DNA from: Erythrobacteraceae bacterium CCH12-C2
GTDB taxonomy: Bacteria; Pseudomonadota; Alphaproteobacteria; Sphingomonadales; Sphingomonadaceae
DNA: 24,919 nt
Direction: 5' to 3'
Assembly (NCBI GenBank): GCA_001556995.1
Contig: LSKF01000148.1
Location: 1-24,919, forward strand
Shown here one piece after another: positions 8,480 through 17,153 of this stretch (the first letter of the stretch is position 1; each line of letters starts with the position of its first letter). Position numbers and translations under genes: made by a program. Under the pieces are notes generated by a model. The model ran no database searches, was not told the DNA's origin, and saw only the letters and a program-made list of their open reading frames with translations.

Positions 8480-9346
8480 TCAGCAAAGCGGCATGGCTGC
8501 CTGACCAACCTCCTCCAGAGGCTCGATAATCGGCGTGAATGTACGGGAGCTGCCCGCATAGGTTGGATAGCCCGCGATGTTGTCCTCGATCGTCTGGAAT
8601 CCATTCTGGCGGTCATTGACCGGATAGATGCCCTCGCCCATCTTTTCGATGAGCGTTTGCAGCGAAGGGGCGATGCCATCGAAGAATATCCGGCTAGCCG
8701 CGCGAACGCCTGCAAGGTCGCCTGACCTCGCTGCATCAAGGAACCGATCGCTTGCCTCAACCAGAAACCCTGTGCGGACAGCATAAGTGTCTGCCATCCA
8801 TAGGAGGCGGAAAAACGCTTGGGGGATGAACTGCGAAACTAGGTTGGCCAAGGTACTTTCCTTGCCACCCAGGACGATATGGGTGAGCCCCATTGCACCG
8901 AGAAAGAAGTCCTCGTGGTTCACAGGGACGTTTCGAATGCGTTCGTCGATGAATGCCGCGAGAGGGCCAAGATTTCCACCCCCGGACTGCGCCAATCGGA
9001 CTGCCCCAATCTCGACGATGGCGCCCAACGAAAGGCGCCATTCCTCAACTTGGCTCTGCGAGAATGTTGAGATGACATAGGACGTGCCTGAGCGGGTAAG
9101 ATAACCACCAACCTTCAAGGCGACCAGCAACCTGCGCGCCCTATTGATATGAAGCCCGTAATGCGCAGCCATGTCCGGGGCAGAGTACGGCGCTCCAGCC
9201 TTGAGCTCGCCAAATAGAATGCGCTCTCGAAGATCGAGATATGTCGCGTCAGTCTTCGATAACATGCTCTCAACGGCTCGCTTGAATTCAGCGTAACCGC
9301 TCCCCTTCTGGTATGATTCCGGCACCCCACGCAATCGCTGATACAA
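8480..9346 (-). CDS. GntR-family transcriptional regulator with FCD-like domain
   Basis: Up to 288 aa. The start is uncertain. TTG 9346 has an AGGAGG (9361-9366) at long spacing, while ATG 9265 starts just before the helix-turn-helix but lacks a good ribosome site. Residues ~30-90 form a GntR winged helix (YLDLRERILFGELKAGAPY, then APDMAAHYGLHINRARRLLVALKVGGYL and TRSGTSYVI). The helical C-terminal ~180 residues resemble an FCD effector-binding domain. The gene is divergent from the small membrane protein at 9442. The ~95-bp gap contains a short inverted repeat GCGT-AAAA-ACGC (9406-9417) that could be an operator. It converges with the related regulator at 7810. Confidence 0.7.
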   Translation of the reverse strand: MYQRLRGVPESYQKGSGYAEFKRAVESMLSKTDATYLDLRERILFGELKAGAPYSAPDMAAHYGLHINRARRLLVALKVGGYLTRSGTSYVISTFSQSQVEEWRLSLGAIVEIGAVRLAQSGGGNLGPLAAFIDERIRNVPVNHEDFFLGAMGLTHIVLGGKESTLANLVSQFIPQAFFRLLWMADTYAVRTGFLVEASDRFLDAARSGDLAGVRAASRIFFDGIAPSLQTLIEKMGEGIYPVNDRQNGFQTIEDNIAGYPTYAGSSRTFTPIIEPLEEVGQAAMPLC

Positions 9347-9441
9347 ATCGAATCGGCAATCGCCTCCTAACCCCTCGCAGCGTTGAACCTATGATTGTCT
9401 TTTTGGCGTAAAAACGCTACGGAAAGGCTAGGAGAACGCCG

Positions 9442-9666
9442 ATGGACGATTTCAGCCACAAATCGAGCATGGATCCGATTACCTATGCTGTGATGACCGG
9501 CGATACCTCCCGAGGAGCATCGGTTAGTGACCTTGGACGAACCTACGGCAGTCTTGAGGACGACACAAAAGATCTGACCTACAGCGGAACACACACAGGT
9601 ACGGGCTCACTCCTTGCCCTCGTGCTGTCGATTGCCTTTCTCGTAGTCGCTATTCTCAGCTGGTAG
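9442..9666 (+). CDS. Small single-span membrane protein, hypothetical
   Basis: A 74-aa protein with a polar, Ser/Thr/Asp-rich N-terminal half and one hydrophobic helix at residues ~54-73, so it is C-terminally anchored. A good ribosome site (TAGGAG, ~9430-9435) precedes the ATG. I do not recognise the family. It is divergent from the GntR regulator, which may control it, and convergent with traG. It could be an element-encoded envelope accessory factor; function unknown. Confidence 0.6.
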   Translation: MDDFSHKSSMDPITYAVMTGDTSRGASVSDLGRTYGSLEDDTKDLTYSGTHTGTGSLLALVLSIAFLVVAILSW

Positions 9667-9695
9667 CCTATTGGGATGATCGAGCGCTCAGACAA

Positions 9696-12482
9696 TCAAC
9701 GCTGATCCTTGTCATAGAAGCGCTCATTGAAGCGATCGTCGGCGCCGCCGTCACCTTTTCGATCCTGCTGAAAATCCTGACGGCGCTGGCCGGATCGAGT
9801 GACATTGGTCTCATAGCGCTGTCCGAGAGACTGACCGCCTTCATCGATTCGATCGCTGATCGCGCTGTCTGACGACCCCTCGACAAGATTGCGCGGCGAT
9901 CCGATTGATCGGCGAGGTCCCTGTCCGCGTAAGTCTGTCTCCGTGAATGCGCCTGGGCCCGAAACATTGCCAACAAGCGAACCAGGCTGCGGGATCAGAT
10001 CATTGAATGGCGCCACGCGCTGGTCATAGTAGTCGGCGATGATGGCCCGCGCGACCACTTCAGCAGTCGCCTGCTCCTGGGGGCTGAGATCTGTGCGTGC
10101 CAGACTCGGTGCCGTCAGCCCCAGTTCAGCCGCCTTTTCCTGATACCGGCTTGCGATAATCTGGCTGAGGTCAAAGGAGAGATTGGACCCGTAGCCATCC
10201 CTGCTCGAAGTGTTGCTACTGAGGGATTTCGAGACCTCATCGATCGCCGCAATGCGCTGGTCAATCCGCCGAACCTCCTCAAGCGCCTGCTCGCGGGAGA
10301 AGGCCGCCTCCGAGTACCCCTCGCTCCGGCTGAAGCTGCCGCTCTGCGCATAGCTGCCGCTGTCCTGCGTCGCGTTGGATCCATTCGACCGATTATCCGA
10401 TGTCGATGAATCGAAGCCCTGGCTCTGATTGGCTTCAGTTCCTCGGGTGACCGTATCTAGCCGCGCACGAGCGCCAGTAATGCCAGCTTGAACACTACCA
10501 CCAATCGCACCATTGGCGCCACTGCCGCCTTCACCATTCGCAGCGCGCTTCCCGCCTCGTCCCACTGAACCACCAAGGCTCAGCGAGCCACCTTTGGTTG
10601 TTTCGAGACGATCCGTATTGCTTTGCTGGGCTCCCTGCGAGGAACTCACACGGTCGCTCTCCGAGACCGTGTCGCGAGCATCAAGCGACTGATTGTCAAA
10701 CCGCTGCAGGTTCTCGCCCGACCGGAACCCTGCAGAACTCTCGGAACCGCTGGAATTGCGGGTGCCGGTCGTTTGCCGGCTCGACGTTCGATCAGCCAAC
10801 GATAGCGCGCGGGAGCGCTCTTCGCTCAGCGTATTGCGCGCAGTCTCCAGCTCGGACAGCGTCTGCTGACGCTCAGCATTCGCGAATTGGCTGACAGAGG
10901 ATGCAAACGCGAGGCGGCTCATCGCAGGTGAGGTATCGTAAACCGTCGACCCATCTGATGTTGTTCGGGTGATCGCGGCATTCGCACCTACGCTCGACAT
11001 GATCGGCGCGCCCCCCGAGAAAGACGGCGCCGTGTTCCACTGGTCAGACTGCCGGTTGGAGCTCGAGAGGTTCATGTAGCTCTCGTTGCCGTAGGCATAA
11101 TTCCCAGTCGTGCGCTCCACTGCGGCAGCCTCGGCCGCAGACTGGGCAGGCGCCAACATCGAAGTTGCCTGAGACGAAACCGCCATCGCGCCCTTGGCCA
11201 TGCCTGCAGCCAGAAACGGGATCGACATCATCAGGAAGCCAGCAATCGTTGCCGTATCCGTGTTGACGGCATCAATGCCTGCCATCCCGGCCATCGTCAC
11301 CCCGCCAGGCGAGGTCGCGTTCATCGCATCAGCCGTCCGGTCCATAATGAACATGTGCAGGACCACGTAAAGCGGTCCCCAGGCGGCCAGGTAAAAGAAG
11401 CCGGTAAAGTACCCCTTCAACGCAGGCGTGCCGCTGCGCGGGATGAGGAAGAGCGGGAAGATCACCGGGAACATCGCATAAAAGACGACCGTCAGCACGA
11501 TGTTGAGGAGCGGGACCCACGTCATGGCCTGCTCCGCTATCGACGTATAGGTATTGCGCGCCTGCTCCTCTGCGCGCAGGACAGCAAAGGTGTCACCATC
11601 GGCCGCGCCGAGGTTGGCGCGCGCCTGAAGGAAGGCGTTGACGAGCGAGCGCTGTTGGAAAATCTGCTGTGCGGTCTGCGAACTGCCATGGAAATGGTTG
11701 GCGACAATCGGAAGGTCCGCAATCAGCTTCGAGCGCGCGAGCGCTGGGGTTAACCCTGGGAAAATCTTGCGACCTTCTTCCTCAAGTGCCGTGTCGGAAT
11801 AGGTCGTAACGCCGGTGGCGATCGCCGTATAACCGGCCTGACACGTGACGATGGTAGGAGGGCCGCTTTCGGGCACGAACTTCATCCCTCGCGCGGGCGA
11901 TCCCGGCCCCATCTCCGTCAGGATATCGTTGGAGTTCGCGATCGTATCGAAGGATTTGAAGCCGAGCAGGATATCGTAGAAGAGGCACTGCTTCATGTAC
12001 TCTTCAAGATTGGCGCTGATGCGGGGATCGCGGATCCGGAAGTCCTGGGTGCGGTCCCAAAGGCGCGCGCCGTAGATCATGCCATTGCTCGACATCTGGA
12101 GCGAACCTGGCATCACGAAAACCGTCTCAGCCGTGCGCGTGAGCCAATCACCAGCTGTCGAACTGACCGAGGCTATCATTGCCAGTCCCAGAGGGACGTT
12201 TGCGACCGTAGCGGGTGCCAGGGATGGATTGAGGCGGTCGGTAACCCTTACCGTCATCGTGGGTACGATGAGGGCACCGTACATGAGCGTGGCCCCCAGA
12301 AACCAGTTGAACCAGGCACGCCAGTTGAGGCTGAACGCCACCACCAGCAGCGTGTAAATCAAGCCCATGACCATCACGACGCGCAGCAGCGCGCGAAAGC
12401 CCCCTCCCCCTGTCCAAGCGGATACCGCGTTGAAGACATTGACGATGTATTCGCCCCCGCCGATCGTGAATATCTCCATCAT
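9696..12482 (-). CDS. traG: TraG, F-type conjugation mating-pair stabilisation / entry-exclusion partner protein
   Basis: A 928-aa inner-membrane protein, close to the length of F-plasmid TraG. The N-terminal ~450 residues hold several membrane helices and TraG_N features (for example FSLNWRAWFNWFLGATLMYGALIVPTMTV, then YMKQCLFYDILLG, then IVLTVVFYAMFPVIFPLFLIP). The C-terminal half is a long, Ser/Gln/Arg-rich periplasmic region, as in F TraG. In F, the N-terminal part is needed for pilus assembly and the C-terminal part for mating-pair stabilisation. It begins 12 bp after traH on the same strand, the classical F order, and is the last gene of this operon. Unlike the upstream genes it shows no sign of truncation. 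ATG 12479 is an alternative start. Confidence 0.92.
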   Translation of the reverse strand: MMEIFTIGGGEYIVNVFNAVSAWTGGGGFRALLRVVMVMGLIYTLLVVAFSLNWRAWFNWFLGATLMYGALIVPTMTVRVTDRLNPSLAPATVANVPLGLAMIASVSSTAGDWLTRTAETVFVMPGSLQMSSNGMIYGARLWDRTQDFRIRDPRISANLEEYMKQCLFYDILLGFKSFDTIANSNDILTEMGPGSPARGMKFVPESGPPTIVTCQAGYTAIATGVTTYSDTALEEEGRKIFPGLTPALARSKLIADLPIVANHFHGSSQTAQQIFQQRSLVNAFLQARANLGAADGDTFAVLRAEEQARNTYTSIAEQAMTWVPLLNIVLTVVFYAMFPVIFPLFLIPRSGTPALKGYFTGFFYLAAWGPLYVVLHMFIMDRTADAMNATSPGGVTMAGMAGIDAVNTDTATIAGFLMMSIPFLAAGMAKGAMAVSSQATSMLAPAQSAAEAAAVERTTGNYAYGNESYMNLSSSNRQSDQWNTAPSFSGGAPIMSSVGANAAITRTTSDGSTVYDTSPAMSRLAFASSVSQFANAERQQTLSELETARNTLSEERSRALSLADRTSSRQTTGTRNSSGSESSAGFRSGENLQRFDNQSLDARDTVSESDRVSSSQGAQQSNTDRLETTKGGSLSLGGSVGRGGKRAANGEGGSGANGAIGGSVQAGITGARARLDTVTRGTEANQSQGFDSSTSDNRSNGSNATQDSGSYAQSGSFSRSEGYSEAAFSREQALEEVRRIDQRIAAIDEVSKSLSSNTSSRDGYGSNLSFDLSQIIASRYQEKAAELGLTAPSLARTDLSPQEQATAEVVARAIIADYYDQRVAPFNDLIPQPGSLVGNVSGPGAFTETDLRGQGPRRSIGSPRNLVEGSSDSAISDRIDEGGQSLGQRYETNVTRSGQRRQDFQQDRKGDGGADDRFNERFYDKDQR

Positions 12483-12494
12483 GGCACGCGGTCC

Positions 12495-13937
12495 CTACTG
12501 GATGCCCTGGCGCGAAAGCGACGTGCTGAATGACAGCGCGGCCGACATCTGAGGCGACAGATTGTTCCTGAGCGTGCCCTCAAGGAACACCGCGCGCTGA
12601 ACCACATGCTGGGTCCGGTCGAGGCGCAGCTTCATGCCTTGCGAGTATGTGTCGAGGACCTGTCGGACCGAATTGATCTGATCGCGCCACTGCGAAAGAG
12701 CTTCCTCATTGGCGTTCTGGAAGGAACCTACCCCGCGCGAGGCATAGCCATAATATTGCTGCGCAAGTGCATCGAGGAGATCCATGGCCACGATTTCGGC
12801 GAGGTCATTCATGTCGTTGCTGGTCATGCCGCCAAGGGTTGCGGCAGCGTTGACCGTCATGATCTTGTAGAGCGGAATCGTGGTCGCCCCGAGCAAGCCG
12901 ATTTCGTCACTGGTGAGCGCGGCATTGCTACGAACCTTCCCGTTCATGCTCTCGATCATCGCCCGGACCCTGGGTTTCAACGCCTGTGACGCCGAAATCG
13001 ACATGGCCTGCGTGGTCGGGTTGAGGCACTTGTCGTTGGTATCGCAATTCAGCATCGTGACCGAGCTGGTGCCGTCCAGAAGCGCGGTCAGAAGGGCGCG
13101 GTCGCCCTGCCCCACGAACTGGAAGCCGCGTTTGCCGCTGGCATCGCCATCCTGGTAGAAGATCACCGTTCCGACGAATGTCATGAGGTACTCACGGAAT
13201 TCGGTCGAGAAACTGGGGTAACTTTGCTTGAGCATCTCCCAGGTGAAATTGTAACTCTGCGCGGGTATGTCGGGATCGCTGTTGGCCGCGATCGTCGAGG
13301 CACGCTGCCCCCCTGTCCCGCATTCATGACGGCTCTTCGCCCAATCGGAGAACAGCCCCTGGCTGTTGCCGACCGACTTGCAAATCTCCGAGGACATCCG
13401 ATCGGACTTGCCCCACAAGCCGCCGACAAGATTCTGCGCCACCTCGCAGCTGTTCATGTTGAACTGGTTCATCTGCTGAACCTTCTGTGCCATCTCCTCG
13501 ATGGTCGAGGCGATCTGAGGGCTGATCGACTTGATCGCGAGCTGGAAGGCAAAGCCCAGCGCGTTGTTGGCCGTCGCTTTCAGCATCGCCACGATCTCAT
13601 CGGTGTTGATGAAGGAAAAGCTGCCGGAGAAGACGTCGATGCCTCCGCACCCAGCCTTGACCCCGGGCAGTTGGAGATTGACCGGGTTCACGTTCTTTTG
13701 CGGAAAGCGGGTCCAGATGTTGCCCCCCGAGTAATAGCCTGCCGACTGGCCCTGATAGGCGACGGGGCCGGTGGCATTGGCGGCGGCGCCCATATCGTCA
13801 AAGAAGCTATTGAGCTCCGAGCCGACATTGGCACTGACGGGGGCTGCGGCGAAACTCGCTGCGGCAAGCACGGCAAGGGCCGTCCCCGACGAGCGGAAGA
13901 GGCGGACGGCAACGCCGCGCTTGGTCTGGCGTGCCAT
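12495..13937 (-). CDS. traH: TraH, F-type conjugative pilus assembly protein
   Basis: A 480-aa periplasmic protein, similar in length to F TraH (458 aa). It has a signal peptide (hydrophobic ~17-36 ending VSAN), then the TraH start ELNSFFDDMG. Further family features are GGIDVFSGSFSFINTDEIVAMLK, FQLAIKSISPQI and NSCEVAQNLVGGLW with family cysteines. TraH belongs to the outer-membrane/periplasmic assembly needed for F-pilus extension. Its ATG overlaps the TGA of the traF remnant (TGATG), showing that the natural traF-traH coupling has been kept. It is intact and followed directly by traG. Confidence 0.92.
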   Translation of the reverse strand: MARQTKRGVAVRLFRSSGTALAVLAAASFAAAPVSANVGSELNSFFDDMGAAANATGPVAYQGQSAGYYSGGNIWTRFPQKNVNPVNLQLPGVKAGCGGIDVFSGSFSFINTDEIVAMLKATANNALGFAFQLAIKSISPQIASTIEEMAQKVQQMNQFNMNSCEVAQNLVGGLWGKSDRMSSEICKSVGNSQGLFSDWAKSRHECGTGGQRASTIAANSDPDIPAQSYNFTWEMLKQSYPSFSTEFREYLMTFVGTVIFYQDGDASGKRGFQFVGQGDRALLTALLDGTSSVTMLNCDTNDKCLNPTTQAMSISASQALKPRVRAMIESMNGKVRSNAALTSDEIGLLGATTIPLYKIMTVNAAATLGGMTSNDMNDLAEIVAMDLLDALAQQYYGYASRGVGSFQNANEEALSQWRDQINSVRQVLDTYSQGMKLRLDRTQHVVQRAVFLEGTLRNNLSPQMSAALSFSTSLSRQGIQ

Positions 13938-14018
13938 CAGTAGTCACTCCCGGGCTCGATCTGGGTGAGGTAGAAAATGCGCTGCATCACATCGTCGGCT
14001 GCCATCACGCCGTAGCAT
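13937..14018 (-). pseudogene. traF: 'traF 3' remnant (last ~25 codons)
   Basis: Upstream of traH an open frame encodes YGVMAADDVMQRIFYLTQ and then ends PGSDY, terminating at TGA overlapping the traH ATG. The position and the 'ADDVMQRI..LT...PG.D' ending match the C-terminus of F-type TraF, the periplasmic thioredoxin-like pilus assembly factor. The rest of traF, including its fold, is missing. The left border is the junction with trbC' near 14005-14020. Identification is by context and tail pattern. Confidence 0.55.
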
Positions 14019-14169
14019 AGTCGAAGAGCGCCTGGGCGTCGGCCTTGAATGTATCGGCCCGCGCCTCGATCGCTTTCGGGTCGAAGTCCGTCAAATCCTG
14101 GGCAACGACAGCGGTCACACCAAGCAGCAGGCTGGCGGCGAGAGCGGGGAAGAGTCCTCTGCGGTTCAT
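14005..14169 (-). pseudogene. trbC: trbC' 5' remnant fused out of frame to 'traF
   Basis: ATG 14169 follows the traU stop with a GAGG ribosome site and opens a 54-codon frame. It has a signal peptide (RRGLFPALAASLLLGVTAVVAQ), then helical DLTDFDPKAIEARADTFKADAQALF. This fits the beginning of TrbC, the periplasmic pilus-assembly protein that follows traU in F-type operons (where it is ~200 aa). The coding sense is lost at YATA-stop, where a different frame with the traF tail takes over. Most of trbC, all of traN and most of traF would lie in the missing DNA. The short remnant limits certainty about the name. Confidence 0.5.
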
Positions 14170-14179
14170 TGGCGCGACC

Positions 14180-14729
14180 TCACAACATGCAGCAATTGCG
14201 TTTGCGCCAGAGGAGGAAGCCGACATCCTCGCCTTTGACGGGATAGACCTGCCCAGATTTGGGCAAGATCGTGGTCGCTCCAATCGGAGAACAGGCTTCG
14301 CGGCCACTCACCATGGCCCCCTAGCTGCGCGCCGTCCGAGGCATAACCGTTACCGATCGGAAAGCCGGGATCGAGCTTGATGCCGCCAAGGTTCGGAAAG
14401 CACCAAGGCTTGGTCGAGACATCAATCAGCCGGACCGGTTCCCAGAAACCGATCGCAAGGCCGATGCGCGGCACCGGCGTGCCGCAGGCGCAGATCGGAA
14501 GATCCGGATTGTCGGTGTCGGCACGCGATGATGGCCATATCTTGAGCGAGCCCAGCGACAAGGGGAACATGCAGCCCCAGCACACATCGGTCACCGGATT
14601 GACGAAACTGCCTGAGCACCGACCAGGCCCGCTGGGAAGACCCTGAGCCAGAACCGGGGGAGCCAGCACGGATGCCGCCATGAACAGAGACGCAAAGCCC
14701 AGGAGGAGCGCAAGGAGCCTAGAGCGCAT
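14180..14729 (-). pseudogene. traU: traU with internal deletion and frame change
   Basis: Residues 1-~143 are clearly TraU: signal peptide, then CSGSFVNPVTDVCWGCMFPLSLG, ICACGTPVPRIGLAIGFWEP and PWCFPNLGGIKLDPGFPIG. Just after GGHGEW (about 14300) the TraU frame is lost. A neighbouring frame resumes the protein's natural C-terminus, ending KGEDVGFLLWRKRNCCML and TGA at 14180-14182. TraU is normally ~330 aa, so roughly half is missing from the middle. The literal frame from ATG 14729 runs on to TGA 14166 as 187 aa with a nonsense tail. TraU works in the periplasm in DNA transfer and its cysteines form disulfides. This copy cannot make a normal product. Confidence 0.8.
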
Positions 14730-16728
14730 CGTCTCTTTCCCTCATCAACCAGACATCATCTGCCGCATTCTTGGCCCGGACCCAAAGGCCCCCCTGAACC
14801 AGAGCGAAGGTCGTAGCGCCTGCGAACAATGCGAGAGCAAAAATGCCGGTTAGCGCCCGAAGAGCCCCGAACGAAACAACGAGCGCAGCGATCAGAAACA
14901 GAGCCGCCATCGTGCGCAAACGTGCCGCCTTGAGCGCGCGCGTTTCGGGGGCAGCAAGGGGCGCTGGAACCAGATTGCGCCAGGAGTTCACCCCTGCAAA
15001 GCTTGCCGTGAGGTCCTGTAGCAGCACCGACTTGCCCGAGCCGGACTTGCCCGAGATCGCGACATTGTGGTTGCCGGCACTGTTCTGGAAGGGTGACCAG
15101 AATTGCGGCTGCCCCCGGCGTCCGATGAAGAGCAGGTGCGGGATGTTGCCGCCGATGTATTCGCCCTGGATCGGCGCAATCGCGGCAAGGTTCGCCGAGC
15201 GCATGGTGCGCATGCGCTTCATCCGCTTGAGGTCGCTGTCTAGCCCGTCAGCCAGCAGCAGCGGAAAGTGCGCCATGAAGGCGGGCAGCTGGATATGGGT
15301 CTCGTCAATCAGATCCCACCCGCTCGCCTTGTAGAGAGCCTTCAGCGTACGCTCGCAGGGCTCGCCCCGGCCCTTGGGCGCGATGATCGTGACAGCGTAG
15401 TAGCAGGACACGAGCTTCTCGCCCTGCTTGACCCGGTCGGCCACGAACTGCCACTCAGCAGCTTCGGTGCGCAGCTTGGGCACAAGCTTCACGCCCTTGC
15501 CTTCCGCAAGCGAGCTGGTGCGCACGAACTTGTAGCCGGCCTTCGCTTCGGAAGACTCCTGATTGGGGATCACTCCACAAGCCGTCTGCAAGACGGGACA
15601 CGGCAGGGAGAGCTTGGGGTTGAAAATGTCCCCAATCACCTTCTGGCTATCCCAGGGTGCCCAGCGATCCGGAAAATTGCGCACCGCCATGGTGCGCACA
15701 TCGAAGCGCTCAGGCACGTAGTCCTTCAACTCGGGCACGCCATCGACTGATGAGCCGGTTGGCCGCAACGACTGTGCCTCAAGCACGAGGCGGTCACGCC
15801 CGACATGGGTGACGAGATCCCGCCTGATGCATTGCTCATTGATGGGATCGAACCGGTTGTATCCCGGCACTTCATCGCCAGCGCCAGTGGACGGGGCGAG
15901 GATCTCATCGAAGAAGCGGATGAGGTCGGTCGGAGCGAATTCCTTGACCGGGACATCGATGGAATCGAGGGCAGAAATGATCCCCTCGCGCATGGTCAGG
16001 AGGTCATCGGTCGAAAGGCCCGAACCGTCACTTATCCCGACTGCCAGCAGCACGCGAAAGCTCCGCACAAAGAACGGGCCATCGCTGGCAAGCGTGTCGC
16101 TCGCACAGATCACCGCTTCGGAGATTGGGCGGGTGCCGAGCACCGAAATCGGGCGCTCAACGACCTTGACGTCGAGCGTGGCGAGGGTCTCATGGAGGCG
16201 TTTGCAGTAGCCGCACCGGAAATCGCTGAAGACGGTGAGCGTCCGGCCACCCTTGCCCATCACGACGCTGCCGCTCGAGGGCAGAGCTGCCAGCGCTGCG
16301 GGATCGATACGTGACAGTGGCTCCGCGGCGCCCGCACCTGCCTGCCGTGCCGGTGTCGGCTCGGCAGCGTCCTCTTGCTCCCCAGCGCCCCCCGCGCCGA
16401 CCAGCATGTCCGGGTTCATCTCGAGCAACCGGGCGGCTGTGAGATCCTGCTTGGTCTCCATGTCGTAGACACGACCAATGATGAGATAGCGCGCCGAGCG
16501 GTCGATGTAGAAGAGGTTCTGGCGTGCCTGAACTTCGCAAACGCCCTCGATCTTGTCGCAGTCGATCGTGGTGATCTCGGTCTTGGGGAGACGTTTGACG
16601 AGCGCTGCCTTGATGGTCGCTGCGTCATCTCCCGCCGCGGCATGAGCGGCTGCGGCGATAGCAGCGAGGGAGCCGGTGAGCGCAAGGGCGGCCCCTGCGA
16701 CCTTCCATGTGGTCCATTTGAATTCCAT
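14719..16728 (-). CDS. Chimeric ORF: DsbC-like N-part, TraC middle, membrane-protein tail
   Basis: One uninterrupted 669-aa frame joins pieces of three genes. Residues 1-~210 are a DsbC-like periplasmic disulfide isomerase: signal peptide ~9-33, dimerisation region, then a thioredoxin fold with active site C172-G-Y-C175 in FSDFRCGYCKRLH, broken off after SEAVICAS. Residues ~215-580 are the central part of the TraC/VirB4-type ATPase, ending shortly after its Walker A motif GKSGSGKS (560-567). Residues ~581-669 contain two membrane helices (607-622, 626-645) and end in RERDDAL, the end of an unidentified small membrane protein. The start at ATG 16728 is preferred to TTG 16740. The stop overlaps the traU start. 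The fusion places a cytoplasmic ATPase piece behind an export signal, so it is most likely a deletion product, not a working protein. Confidence 0.75.
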   Translation of the reverse strand: MEFKWTTWKVAGAALALTGSLAAIAAAAHAAAGDDAATIKAALVKRLPKTEITTIDCDKIEGVCEVQARQNLFYIDRSARYLIIGRVYDMETKQDLTAARLLEMNPDMLVGAGGAGEQEDAAEPTPARQAGAGAAEPLSRIDPAALAALPSSGSVVMGKGGRTLTVFSDFRCGYCKRLHETLATLDVKVVERPISVLGTRPISEAVICASDTLASDGPFFVRSFRVLLAVGISDGSGLSTDDLLTMREGIISALDSIDVPVKEFAPTDLIRFFDEILAPSTGAGDEVPGYNRFDPINEQCIRRDLVTHVGRDRLVLEAQSLRPTGSSVDGVPELKDYVPERFDVRTMAVRNFPDRWAPWDSQKVIGDIFNPKLSLPCPVLQTACGVIPNQESSEAKAGYKFVRTSSLAEGKGVKLVPKLRTEAAEWQFVADRVKQGEKLVSCYYAVTIIAPKGRGEPCERTLKALYKASGWDLIDETHIQLPAFMAHFPLLLADGLDSDLKRMKRMRTMRSANLAAIAPIQGEYIGGNIPHLLFIGRRGQPQFWSPFQNSAGNHNVAISGKSGSGKSVLLQDLTASFAGVNSWRNLVPAPLAAPETRALKAARLRTMAALFLIAALVVSFGALRALTGIFALALFAGATTFALVQGGLWVRAKNAADDVWLMRERDDAL
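14985..16100 (-). pseudogene. traC: Central traC fragment inside the chimeric ORF
   Basis: This stretch begins near FFVRSFRVLLAVGISDG and runs through YNRFDPINEQCIRRDLV and GEYIGGNIPHLLFIGRRGQ to GNHNVAISGKSGSGKSVLLQDL, which together are typical of F-type TraC. The N-terminal ~150 residues and everything after Walker A (Walker B, the rest of the RecA-like ATPase domain) are absent; intact TraC is about 850 aa. TraC energises pilus assembly at the inner membrane. Borders are approximate because each fragment joins its neighbour without an interruption in frame. Confidence 0.75.
16110..16728 (-). pseudogene. dsbC-like 5' fragment inside the chimeric ORF
   Basis: Encodes the export signal, the N-terminal domain and about half of the thioredoxin domain of a DsbC/TrbB-type thiol-disulfide isomerase with its CGYC pair. 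In F-type elements such proteins form the disulfides of secreted Tra proteins (TraU, TraH, TraN). The C-terminal part of the thioredoxin fold, which normally carries a cis-Pro loop, is missing after about residue 210. It follows the traB tail by ~8 bp, as expected for a traB-dsbC-traV-traC arrangement. Confidence 0.7.
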
Positions 16729-16736
16729 GACGGGCC

Positions 16737-17153
16737 TCAATTCCTGATGAAGGTGCCGTCGAGGAACACGACCTCGACCGCAGCACCGGTGGGCATCTCG
16801 ACGACCGGCTGATATTGCTCGGCCCGTTCGATCAGATAATCGGAGAGAGTGTTCCCGGCGTTGGCCGCGCCGCCGCCAATCGCCTGAATGCCGACATCGG
16901 AAGCTGACGGGAGCACGGGATCTTGGGAAATCCGGGGGATCTGGTTGGCACCCTGGAAGGCGTTGCCTACCCCGCTCACCAGCCCTGCAAGAAAGGCTTG
17001 CGTGGTCAGCGAGCCTTCACGGCTGACAACCCGTCCGCGAACGCCGACTTTGCCGCCAAAGGCAATGAAGCCCTTGACCTCTGACACCGCAAAGCGCCCG
17101 CCGGGCTGCGCGCAGGTCATGCGCTGTAGCTTCACATAGACCTTTTCGCTGGA
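16737..17153 (-). pseudogene. traB: 'traB 3' remnant
   Basis: The frame reads SSEKVYVKLQRMTCAQPGG, then VKGFIAFGGKVGVRGRVVSREGS, then FLAGLVSGVGNAFQ and ends VEVVFLDGTFIRN. This is the C-terminal domain of TraB, the VirB10-like protein that spans the envelope in the T4SS core complex. About 135-140 codons remain of ~450. The N-terminal membrane anchor and proline-rich linker are missing. A GTG at 17135 could start translation of the fragment but is internal to the original gene. It joins traE' just upstream (about 17150), and the dsbC-like start follows closely. Confidence 0.75.

Noticed and set aside
13224..13943. 239-codon plus-strand open frame opposite traH
   Set aside because: Shadow of a clearly coding traH; composition is typical of antisense high-GC frames.
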